A DNA stretch of 5,707 nucleotides, from assembly GCA_027046105.1 (NCBI GenBank), contig JALTZQ010000039.1, positions 1 through 5,707 of the forward strand, written 5' to 3'. Within the stretch, counting starts at the first letter, position 1, and each line of letters starts with the position of its first letter. The notes under the pieces are model-generated. The model was not told where the DNA came from. It saw only the letters and a program-made list of their open reading frames with translations, and ran no database searches. Shown here piece after piece: positions 1 to 5,354 of this stretch. Position numbers and translations under genes: made by a program. Origin of the DNA: Pyrodictiaceae archaeon (lineage in GTDB: Archaea; Thermoproteota; Thermoprotei_A; Sulfolobales; Pyrodictiaceae).

Positions 1-195
1 GTAGAGGACTTTGGAGAAATAGTATTCATAGATTATTCTGCACTTATTGATGCAAAGATTCGCCAATTAGAAATAGAATACAATAGAAAGCAAAGTAGAG
101 GACTTAACAAAGAAAAACTTAAAGAAATAATAGAAAGCTACAGAGAAGAACGAAAGAGAATATTCACTCAATTACTAGAGGATAAGTACAAATAG
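1..195 (+). CDS. C-terminal end of an unidentified, highly charged protein (5' end outside the window)
   Basis: An open frame enters from the left edge and ends at a TAG stop after 64 codons; the first codon is GTA, so no start is present. I do not recognise the protein with confidence. The visible tail begins with a hydrophobic strand-like stretch (EIVFIDYSALID) and then becomes a long Lys/Glu/Arg-rich, probably helical segment ending in IIESYREERKR. Such an ending is vaguely like the tail of the archaeal DUF460/COG2433 predicted nuclease family, but this is from memory and weak. Codons are AT-rich, like the neighbouring S-adenosylmethionine synthetase gene, which converges on it with an 81-base gap. 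The frame is very likely real because it is uninterrupted, protein-like and matches local codon use. Confidence 0.6.
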   Translation, partial: VEDFGEIVFIDYSALIDAKIRQLEIEYNRKQSRGLNKEKLKEIIESYREERKRIFTQLLEDKYK

Positions 196-276
196 ATCTA
201 TATGCTTGAGTACTATATATCTCTAGTTTTACTTAGTTGTTAACATCACTATATTCAGAGTTTATAGGAATAACTT

Positions 277-1506
277 CTAAAATACTGTAATCTTGCCTTC
301 AATTATATTCCTAGTTACTTTTGCGTAATTGTCAAGTTCTTCCTCAACAATAGCTTTTACCTCTTCGACGGTATCACTCGATAATGGCTTATTAGGATCG
401 TGTTGTAGTATCTTAACGCTCGCAGTTAACGGTTTATTAAGTGGTTTACCTATTTGGCTTAATAGTTCAACATATACTTCTCTGACATCACTTATAGCTT
501 CATATATTCTTTTTGCCATACTCATAGCCATTACATTGTAGAGTTTTCCGACATGGCTTACTGGGTTTTTACCAGCTGCAGCTTCAAGACTCATAGGTCT
601 TAGAGGTGTAATAAGCCCAAAGCTACGGTTACCTCTACCTGTCATTCCATCATCTCCATGTTCTGCACTAGTACCAGTAACTGTAAGGTATACTATGCCC
701 TTTTCTGGGTGATCAGCTGTATTTACATATACGTGTACATCTTCATCTTCAACTATTTTTGTTGCAAGATCTAATACTGCCTCCTTTATAGCGTCTTTTA
801 CTGCAAGGTATTGATCAATATCGCGTGTAACTCCAGAGATTATTGCAGCTGCTATAGTAAGGTCTATTCTCTTTCCTCGTCTAAGACCCATGACTTTTAC
901 ATCTTCGCCTACTTCTGGATTTCTTGCTTTAAACGCTCTACTATTCAAGAGTTTCTCTGTTTCTAGTACTAGTCTCTCCAGCTTAGTAAATGGTGCAAAT
1001 CCTACTCCAACACTGGTATCATTCGCCAGTGGTACTTTCTCTTTTCCAAGCTCAAAAACTCCTACCAGGTCAGCACTACCTTGCCCTATCCTGTAATCTA
1101 TCACTGTATGTTCTTCAGGATCTAAGAATCTGAAATGATTCTTTATCCAGTCTTTTGCAGCTTTTAGTATTAGTGGGCCTATAGGTACTTTTTCTACCTC
1201 CCCGGAAGGTAGTCTGATTTCTGTTGTTGCTCTACCTGAAACTATCACGTAGATAGGTTGTAGTACTTCTCCTCCTCCAAAGCGAGGAGCAGATTGACCA
1301 CCAACTACGAGAACCTTATCAACGTTATGGTGTAATATACTACCATATTTATCTAAGTAGTACCTAGACAATATCTTGCTGGTTTCTTCTGCAATAGCAT
1401 CAGCTATAGAATCTGGATGTCCTAGACCTTTTCTTTCAACTAACTCAACATAATGATCTTCGATTGCCTGCCATTTAATAGCTTCAACAATGATATTACG
1501 ATCCAT
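277..1506 (-). CDS. mat: Archaeal-type S-adenosylmethionine synthetase (methionine adenosyltransferase)
   Basis: The enzyme makes S-adenosylmethionine from methionine and ATP, releasing phosphate and diphosphate; it is the cytoplasmic source of methyl groups. The 409-residue product has the length and motifs of the archaeal AdoMet synthetase family (not the bacterial MetK type): ERKGLGHPD at residues 24-32, [11 protein letters not shown] at 69-79, [11 protein letters not shown] at 141-151, [12 protein letters not shown] at 162-173, the glycine-rich [11 protein letters not shown] at 283-293, and [11 protein letters not shown] at 314-324. The ATG start is preceded by AGGGAGA (plus positions 1511-1517) with a short spacer. 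No truncation or missing motif is seen. The Lsm gene lies upstream on the same strand, 85 bases away; a TATA-like box in that gap suggests the gene can be transcribed alone. The family assignment is secure. Confidence 0.97.
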   Translation of the reverse strand: MDRNIIVEAIKWQAIEDHYVELVERKGLGHPDSIADAIAEETSKILSRYYLDKYGSILHHNVDKVLVVGGQSAPRFGGGEVLQPIYVIVSGRATTEIRLPSGEVEKVPIGPLILKAAKDWIKNHFRFLDPEEHTVIDYRIGQGSADLVGVFELGKEKVPLANDTSVGVGFAPFTKLERLVLETEKLLNSRAFKARNPEVGEDVKVMGLRRGKRIDLTIAAAIISGVTRDIDQYLAVKDAIKEAVLDLATKIVEDEDVHVYVNTADHPEKGIVYLTVTGTSAEHGDDGMTGRGNRSFGLITPLRPMSLEAAAGKNPVSHVGKLYNVMAMSMAKRIYEAISDVREVYVELLSQIGKPLNKPLTASVKILQHDPNKPLSSDTVEEVKAIVEEELDNYAKVTRNIIEGKITVF

Positions 1507-1548
1507 TATTTCTCCCTAAATCCCATAACCCCCCTGTAGTACAACTAA

Positions 1549-1557
1549 TAAGTATAA
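1549..1557 (-). promoter_or_regulatory. Candidate TATA box for the S-adenosylmethionine synthetase gene
   Basis: Read on the minus strand this is TTATACTTA. A start site about 25 bases further on would leave a leader of roughly 20 bases carrying the AGGGAGA ribosome binding site. The region is AT-rich, so a chance match is possible. Confidence 0.4.
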
Positions 1558-1591
1558 CGCAGAATAAGGACATAGAAACTACTTAATATTT

Positions 1592-1876
1592 CTAGAGAGG
1601 TAATGAACCCTCAGCAACCATCTCGTAGTCAACACTAATAAAGACTACATGACTCCCTCGAATCAATGCTTTTCCATACTTTACAGCAGGTTCATTAGTA
1701 CCAGGCTTAACTTCAATGCAACTATCTAGTACAAGATTCATTGTTGAATCAGTTGCTTCAAGTTTCCCAACATATTCTGTTCCGTCTTTCAGTTTGACTA
1801 ATATGACACGACCGATCGCTTCTCTGAGTAGACGTAGTGGCTGAATAGTATTTGATTGATGACTACGAGATACCAA
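1592..1876 (-). CDS. Archaeal Sm-like (Lsm) RNA-binding protein
   Basis: Archaeal Lsm proteins form heptameric or hexameric rings that bind U-rich RNA and act in RNA metabolism. The 94-residue product has both Sm motifs: Sm1 at about residues 17-55 (VILVKLKDGTEYVGKLEATD followed by MNLVLD) and Sm2 at about 68-82 (YGKALIRGSHVVFISV). The RNA-contact residues Asn47 and Arg73 are present, but the usual His of the D-x-H-M-N loop is Thr45. The start codon is TTG (first base at 1876), translated as Met; it is chosen because a GTGAGGT ribosome binding site lies 7 bases before it and no ATG lies nearby. A short polar N-terminal extension of about 12 residues precedes the Sm fold. It has its own TATA box upstream and the S-adenosylmethionine synthetase gene follows it. 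Confidence 0.93.
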   Translation of the reverse strand: MVSRSHQSNTIQPLRLLREAIGRVILVKLKDGTEYVGKLEATDSTMNLVLDSCIEVKPGTNEPAVKYGKALIRGSHVVFISVDYEMVAEGSLPL

Positions 1877-1883
1877 TCTTTCT

Positions 1884-1888
1884 ACCTC
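1884..1888 (-). promoter_or_regulatory. Ribosome binding site that fixes the TTG start of the Lsm gene
   Basis: The minus strand reads GAGGT, within a longer GTGAGGT, 7 bases before the TTG. This matches the 3' end of archaeal 16S rRNA and makes TTG the best start choice. Confidence 0.7.
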
Positions 1889-1941
1889 ACTTAGTTAATA
1901 ACTAACTATCTTCTTACCGTTTCACAAAACCCTACCAACAC

Positions 1942-1950
1942 TAATATAAA
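1942..1950 (-). promoter_or_regulatory. TATA box of the Lsm gene
   Basis: The minus strand reads TTTATATTA, preceded by a purine-rich AAGG that could serve as the BRE. A transcript starting about 26 bases on, near 1920, would have a leader of roughly 45 bases containing the GAGGT site. Confidence 0.55.
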
Positions 1951-2035
1951 CCTTACATTCTAATGTCTATAAAAACTTCAAGATAAGCTGGATCAAAACC
2001 AACCCCTAGAGTGAACCTAGAGATAATAGCTTAAA

Positions 2036-2043
2036 CTTTATAG
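2036..2043 (+). promoter_or_regulatory. Candidate TATA box for tRNA-Val
   Basis: The sequence CTTTATAG lies about 45 bases before the mature tRNA 5' end, which would give a short leader for RNase P to remove. An alternative AT-rich stretch at 2053-2059 is closer and would put the start at the tRNA itself. Either is plausible. Confidence 0.35.
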
Positions 2044-2083
2044 CCTCTCCAAGAAAAATACAACACCAGGGCGTCTAAGCTAA

Positions 2084-2161
2084 GGGCCCGTCGTCTAGCC
2101 TGGTTAGGACGCCGCCCTTACACGGCGGAGGTCCGGGGTTCAAGTCCCCGCGGGCCCACCA
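2084..2161 (+). tRNA. tRNA-Val (anticodon UAC), CCA encoded
   Basis: A complete cloverleaf can be folded by eye. The acceptor stem GGGCCCG (2084-2090) pairs fully with CGGGCCC (2151-2157), followed by discriminator A and an encoded CCA. The D stem is GTCT/GGAC, with GG at 2102-2103 in the D loop. The anticodon stem CCGCC/GGCGG encloses CTTACAC, so the anticodon at 2119-2121 is TAC, reading GUA valine codons. The T stem CGGGG/CCCCG encloses TTCAAGT. No intron is present. The gene marks the edge between the AT-rich chromosome on its left and the GC-rich island on its right, and a decayed copy of its 3' half lies about 3.2 kb downstream. No T-run follows it directly. Confidence 0.97.
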
Positions 2162-2219
2162 AGGAAGCATCCTGGAGCCTCGTGCCACCATAGCAGTAAC
2201 CACCTCCTGAGACTCTCTC

Positions 2220-2670
2220 CTAGATTCTAGGTGTAGAAGTGGTGAAGGCCCTGTTTAAGACTCTACCCTACCTCGGGCCTGGCGAGGGCTACTTCGCCAT
2301 GGGCTTCATCATTTGCACCTCGAGAGCACTTCCACCATGAGTCCCCTAAGGGCTTCAATCCGTCTCAATGTCTCCGATTACCTCCCTTAGCCTTGCCCTG
2401 TCAGCGAAGAGTCTCATGGCAATTAGCCTGGGCTAGCCCTCACCCCTCTCGACTATGACCCTGAGGTCCTCTACAATCTATCCTTGCCCAGTCTGCCACC
2501 ACTCATGCTAGCCGCCTCGACGAGGGCTGGCCTCTCCTAGTGGAGCTCCAGTAGGGGACCACTCTCCCTGCCACTACCCATCACACCCCGCGTAGGACAC
2601 GCGCAGCCTGGCCTTCAGCTCTCTCGTTGAGCAGTGCCCGGTCTCTAGGCCCCGTAGCGCTCGGGACTCT
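2220..2670 (-). pseudogene. Decayed minus-strand coding region of unknown function
   Basis: This GC-rich stretch has no long open frame. Reading the minus strand in two linked frames gives protein-like segments broken by stops: ERPALVEAASMSGGRLGKD (about 2540-2475), then after a frame change EDLRVIVERG and PRLIAMRLFADRARLREVIG (about 2471-2370), then GTHGGSALEVQMMKPMAK. Most in-frame stops are TAG. A TATA-like TATTTAAAA at about 2688-2696 faces this way. I do not recognise the protein. A competing plus-strand frame is open for about 33 codons at 2240-2340 (KALFKTLPYLGPGEGYFAMG), so the coding strand is uncertain. What is firm is that no intact gene lies here. Confidence 0.3.
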
Positions 2671-2814
2671 AACTACAAGGAATAGGTTTTAAATAAGGTA
2701 GCTCACGCTGGGATTGCGTCCAAGCGCTCCTGGGCTTCTTCTACCAGTTCAGAATGTTAGAGAAAAAAGTGTGCCACATGCTAATCCTTCTTTAACACTT
2801 GAGGCATAACATAA

Positions 2815-2824
2815 CAATTTAATA
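2815..2824 (+). promoter_or_regulatory. TATA-like box before the 47-codon frame
   Basis: AATTTAATAA lies at the leaderless distance, about 26 bases, from the ATG at 2846. It stands in a locally AT-rich patch within otherwise GC-rich DNA. Confidence 0.3.
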
Positions 2825-2845
2825 ATCTTTAAAGATGGATTTAGG

Positions 2846-2989
2846 ATGTCAAAGAAGATGAGCCATAGAAGCCAGGCAATTTCTCTAACACCCTCCTCCC
2901 TAGTCTCCCGGGCTGCAGAGCTTCATGAGAGTATTAGAGAAAAGCTGGGTCCCAGAATGGTCTTCATGGACACCAGAGATCTCCACTAG
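2846..2989 (+). CDS. Possible 47-residue protein from a leaderless transcript, function unknown
   Basis: A short ATG-to-TAG frame encodes a basic, polar peptide beginning MSKKMSHRSQAIS and ending KLGPRMVFMDTRDLH. An AT-rich TATA-like stretch is centred about 26 bases before the ATG, the distance expected for a leaderless archaeal transcript; no good ribosome binding site precedes it. The central part (SRAAELHESIREKLG) looks helical. I do not recognise a family. It lies alone between the decayed region and the surface-protein gene, whose 3' end faces it. It could equally be a fragment of a larger lost gene or a chance frame. Confidence 0.3.
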   Translation: MSKKMSHRSQAISLTPSSLVSRAAELHESIREKLGPRMVFMDTRDLH

Positions 2990-3010
2990 AAAACTAGACT
3001 AGAAAATAAG
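2988..3010 (-). terminator. Candidate T-rich terminator of the surface-protein gene
   Basis: On the minus strand, about 20-40 bases after the TAG stop, the sequence has two T-runs (CTTATTTTC and AGTTTTCT). Archaeal termination commonly occurs at such runs without a hairpin. The two copies of CTAGAAAA seen on the plus strand account for the repetition. Confidence 0.35.
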
Positions 3011-3026
3011 AATGGGCGTATATAGC

Positions 3027-4091
3027 CTAGGCCTCTCTGGCCTTGTATCTCTTGAGTATCCATGTGGCAGTCGCCACGAATATTAGCACCACAGCTGTTA
3101 GAGATGCTACAAGCTGTTTATCACCAGCCTTACTGTCAACCATGCTAGGCTCGGGTTCGGCAGGGACCTTAGTTGCGGATGTGCTGGACCCGGTGGCTGG
3201 CTTGGTGATTGTGGGTACGTCACTAGCATTAACTATCAGCACGTCGGGCTGTACTAGGGGGAAATCAGCGAGTCCTAGTACAAGCGGATAGTCGCAGCCT
3301 ATGATCCCTCTTATGGCCTTAACAACGTCCTCGACAGCCTCCTTGGTGATGCTAGCACTCATAACGGTTAAGTCTATGCTTACGTAGAGAGGGTCTCCGA
3401 ACTCAGGCTCAGGCCATTCTATACGCATTATAAGGGTCTCGTTGCCACCACTCAGCCTTTTAAGGGCCTCGGCTAACACAGCCACCTCTCTGCTCCCAGG
3501 CTCCTTCTTGCCGGAAGCCACCTCAATGGCCTCTACTAACGCGCTTTCAACAATCTTAATGGCTCTCCTGAGCTCGCTGAGGTTTACTGGCTTAAAGAGC
3601 TCGTCGGGGACCACTTGGAGCACCACAGTCACGTTAGCATTGATGAGAGCCCCTACTCTACTCGCTGCCTGGCCGAGTAGTCTGCTGAGAGAAGCGACAT
3701 CTGAGGACTCGGGTACTGAGACTATCGCGAAGGGAATCCTACCCCTGCCTATGGGCATAGAGCCCGTGAACACCCTGCCAGTAACATTACCACGCTTGAG
3801 TGCATCCTCTATGCTACTCCTAAGCGCTTCAACGGCCGTGGCCACGAGGCTGGGTTCCCTTAGCTTAGCACCCTTAGAGACAATTAGGTCCATTAATTTA
3901 AGGTTGGGTTTAACAACGTAGTTGACACCACATGCGTTAAGGCCGCTGCTATCGTAGATCACATAGTCCCTAAAGTAGATAACCGGGATCCCTCCCCCAT
4001 AGCTCTCGCTAGCAGTGGGCAGCGTTAGAGGCGCGAGTAACAGACCGAGGAGCAGTGCCAGGCCTACGAGCCTAGCTACACTCTCAACCAT
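3027..4091 (-). CDS. Cell-surface protein with signal peptide and C-terminal membrane anchor; partner of the serine protease
   Basis: I do not recognise a named family. The 354-residue product has a signal peptide (about residues 1-28, hydrophobic core LALLLGLLLAPL), a mixed alpha/beta ectodomain (about 30-285), a Thr/Ser/Pro-rich linker (about 290-320), one membrane span (about 327-345) and a basic end, KRYKAREA. This predicts a protein anchored in the membrane with its bulk outside. Five N-glycosylation sequons (NVT at 102 and 153, NLS at 170, NET at 217, NAS at 288) and just two cysteines (54 and 266) outside the termini fit an external location. The ATG follows a strong GAGGTG site by 7 bases. 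The upstream protease frame, once its frameshift is corrected, overlaps this start by 8 bases, so the pair was probably co-translated. It may hold, chaperone or restrain the protease, but that is inference. It is more GC-rich than the protease gene. Confidence 0.85.
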   Translation of the reverse strand: MVESVARLVGLALLLGLLLAPLTLPTASESYGGGIPVIYFRDYVIYDSSGLNACGVNYVVKPNLKLMDLIVSKGAKLREPSLVATAVEALRSSIEDALKRGNVTGRVFTGSMPIGRGRIPFAIVSVPESSDVASLSRLLGQAASRVGALINANVTVVLQVVPDELFKPVNLSELRRAIKIVESALVEAIEVASGKKEPGSREVAVLAEALKRLSGGNETLIMRIEWPEPEFGDPLYVSIDLTVMSASITKEAVEDVVKAIRGIIGCDYPLVLGLADFPLVQPDVLIVNASDVPTITKPATGSSTSATKVPAEPEPSMVDSKAGDKQLVASLTAVVLIFVATATWILKRYKAREA

Positions 4092-4193
4092 AAGCTTCCA
4101 CCTCTAAGTCGGCAAGAGTATCATTATAAGGACTGGAAAATGCAACCTCAATCCATATAGAGTCATATCTGATTAAAGCTCTCCCATTATGGA
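4084..4193 (-). pseudogene. Out-of-frame C-terminal 35 codons of the serine protease
   Basis: Adding one base at about 4192-4194 joins the annotated protease frame (...YAWVLE) to a second open frame that starts HNGRALIRYD and ends ADLEVEAYG before a TGA at 4086-4084. This supplies what the short form lacks: after the catalytic GDSGG, chymotrypsin-like proteases need a strand reading like V-x-G-I-H-S-G and a C-terminal segment; here VLE-I-HNG and FSSPYNDTLADLEV fit. The corrected stop overlaps the partner's start by 8 bases. The change could be a real mutation, a sequencing error or, less likely, programmed frameshifting; there is no obvious slippery run at the site. Confidence 0.7.
4099..4104 (-). 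promoter_or_regulatory. Ribosome binding site of the surface-protein gene
   Basis: The minus strand reads GAGGTG, 7 bases before the ATG. It lies inside the corrected 3' end of the protease frame, consistent with coupled translation. Confidence 0.75.
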
Positions 4194-4850
4194 CTCCAAC
4201 ACCCAGGCATAATTAGATCCTCCAAATCTCTCCACAAGGTAAACAGTTCCACCACTATCCCCAGGAGCACTGTCGTAAAAGGCTTTGATACCCCGCACAA
4301 TATGTATTGTTTCACCATCAAAGTCTGTTGCTGTAAACGAGTCTATCCCAGTATATTCCCCATAGGTGGTTCCTGCGGTTCTCCCAGTTTTGTATATTAT
4401 CGTATTTAATTCTAGAGAGTCTACCGTGATGTACCCAAGTATGGGTATCTCACTACCATAACATAGAACTCTATCGGTAATAGTTGTTGGTGAAATGTCA
4501 TAGCTTACCTCAGTCTTGACGAATGCTGAGTCGGTTAGTCTAGGATGCCCTGGATCAATCTGAATATAACCTCTATAATAACTTTGATTGGTAGCATCGG
4601 GTTGGTAGACATTGTAGGGTTCCTCACCACAATGACTAGCTGTTACGAAGCCAAAGACATAGTACCCAGGCCTGTCGGGAGTTGGTGGGGGTACGTAGTA
4701 GTAAGCGGGGAACCCTATAGAACATAATAGATCGTTGTCAGTGTCAGGTACATCTATGTAAATCTGGATACCTCCAATAAGCACCTCATAGTAACCCTGC
4801 GGATCCTGTGCTAAACTGCCGAGGGTTACTACGGCAACAGCCAAAACCAT
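4173..4850 (-). CDS. Secreted chymotrypsin-like serine protease (S1/PA clan), frameshifted near its C-terminus
   Basis: This is an extracellular endopeptidase by fold and motif. The 225-residue frame contains the full catalytic triad: His73 in VTASHCG, Asp107 in TDSAF, and Ser199 in PGDSGGTVY. Cys43 and Cys74 sit where the conserved disulfide flanks the catalytic His, and CSIGFPA...FGFVTASHC together with YKTGRTAGTTYGE closely follow the streptogrisin/alpha-lytic style of the family. There is no obvious large pro-domain. From the ATG at 4850 the N-terminus is only the hydrophobic half of a signal peptide; starting at the CTG at 4883 adds LRVSSQRILFS and gives a proper one. The C-terminus ends early (IMGEL) because of an apparent one-base deletion; the natural frame continues to 4084. 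It precedes, and probably was coupled to, the anchored partner gene. The triad assignment is firm; present activity is doubtful. Confidence 0.9.
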   Translation of the reverse strand: MVLAVAVVTLGSLAQDPQGYYEVLIGGIQIYIDVPDTDNDLLCSIGFPAYYYVPPPTPDRPGYYVFGFVTASHCGEEPYNVYQPDATNQSYYRGYIQIDPGHPRLTDSAFVKTEVSYDISPTTITDRVLCYGSEIPILGYITVDSLELNTIIYKTGRTAGTTYGEYTGIDSFTATDFDGETIHIVRGIKAFYDSAPGDSGGTVYLVERFGGSNYAWVLESIMGEL

Positions 4851-4880
4851 GGAAAATAAAATACGCTGAGACGAAACCCT

Positions 4881-4894
4881 CAGCTAGCGCACCT
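4881..4894 (-). promoter_or_regulatory. Ribosome binding site and CTG that probably form the true protease start
   Basis: The minus strand reads AGGTG, six spacer bases, then CTG, in frame with the protease and directly after an in-frame TAG. No ATG, GTG or TTG lies between this CTG and the ATG at 4850. The 11 added residues include two arginines and complete the signal peptide. Either CTG is used as a start or a TTG, GTG or ATG start has mutated. Confidence 0.55.
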
Positions 4895-4919
4895 AGTTTA
4901 ACTCTGGGAACCTAATCTC

Positions 4920-4927
4920 ATTTAAAT
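4920..4927 (-). promoter_or_regulatory. Candidate TATA box of the protease/surface-protein operon
   Basis: ATTTAAAT, read toward the protease, lies about 40 bases before the CTG. A start near 4897 would leave a short leader just long enough for the AGGTG site. Confidence 0.45.
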
Positions 4928-4955
4928 AGGATTTCGATTGAAATTAGGGAATGAG

Positions 4956-4963
4956 TTTATAAA
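4956..4963 (+). promoter_or_regulatory. TATA box facing the decayed plus-strand gene
   Basis: TTTATAAA is centred about 30 bases before the ATG at 4990, placing the start close to that codon as in leaderless archaeal genes. The motif is palindromic and could also serve the protease operon on the other strand. Confidence 0.45.
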
Positions 4964-4989
4964 GTACTATTTCTCATACTAGCACTCTA

Positions 4990-5333
4990 ATGGATTCAAA
5001 GGCCCTACGGAGTGATGGGAGCTTGCTCCGAGCCCCACGTAGCATGTCCTAGATGAGAAGTTCATGCCGCTGGCCCAGACAGCCACCTACGACCACATAT
5101 CCTAAAGAAAGGATTATGGACGAGGCAAGAACCCCTAAGACATATCAAAGCTCAGCATCACGGAGGCCCACTAGGTAGCTGCCATACCCCATTCCAACCC
5201 TACCCACCTACGCTCACTTCAAGGCTTCGTACCCGCTTACCTGGGCTCCTGGTTCTGGCGCCCGCCGAGAGGCACTGTTGAGTCCGTCTGCAAGTCTTGG
5301 ACTGGGTTGCTCGGAGTGGTGTCGAGGAGGTGA
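4990..5333 (+). pseudogene. Decayed plus-strand gene of unknown function
   Basis: An ATG at the right distance from a TATA box opens a frame reading MDSKALRSDGSLLRAPRSMS before a TAG. A frame change of one base near 5050 leads into DEKFMPLAQTATYDHIS, then a stop, RKDYGRGKNP, a stop, DISKLSITEAH, a stop, and finally about 52 uninterrupted codons containing HLRSLQGFVPAYLGSWFWR and GTVESVCKSWTGLLGVVSRR, ending at a TGA. The pieces stay in one frame after the first shift and look protein-like, so I read this as one gene broken by one frameshift and three stops. I do not recognise the family. It lies divergently from the protease operon and ends about 20 bases before the tRNA-like copy, inside the putative element. 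Confidence 0.4.
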
Positions 5334-5354
5334 AGAATCGAATACGTCTGCCCT

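Noticed and set aside
329..1096. Two plus-strand frames opposite the S-adenosylmethionine synthetase gene
   Set aside because: Both are serine-rich shadows of a securely identified gene.
2220..2580. TAG codons in the decayed region read as pyrrolysine
   Set aside because: There are frameshifts and a TGA as well as TAG, no pyl genes are in view, and the lineage suggested by the other genes is not known to use pyrrolysine. Decay explains it better.
3043..3921. Two long plus-strand frames opposite the surface-protein gene
   Set aside because: They mirror the minus-strand codons of a gene with clear signal peptide, anchor and ribosome binding site; they are Ser/Thr/Ala-rich shadows with no start signals.
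4545..4727. 60-codon plus-strand frame opposite the protease
   Set aside because: It covers the antisense of the catalytic His and Asp motifs and has no promoter or ribosome site.
5281..5303. Inverted repeat AGTCC/GGACT as a second tRNA-like arm
   Set aside because: A five-base stem in GC-rich DNA is expected by chance; no cloverleaf can be built around it, and it lies within the decayed gene.
2162..5354. CRISPR array or insertion sequence in the island
   Set aside because: No regularly spaced direct repeats, terminal inverted repeats or transposase motifs were seen on reading either strand.
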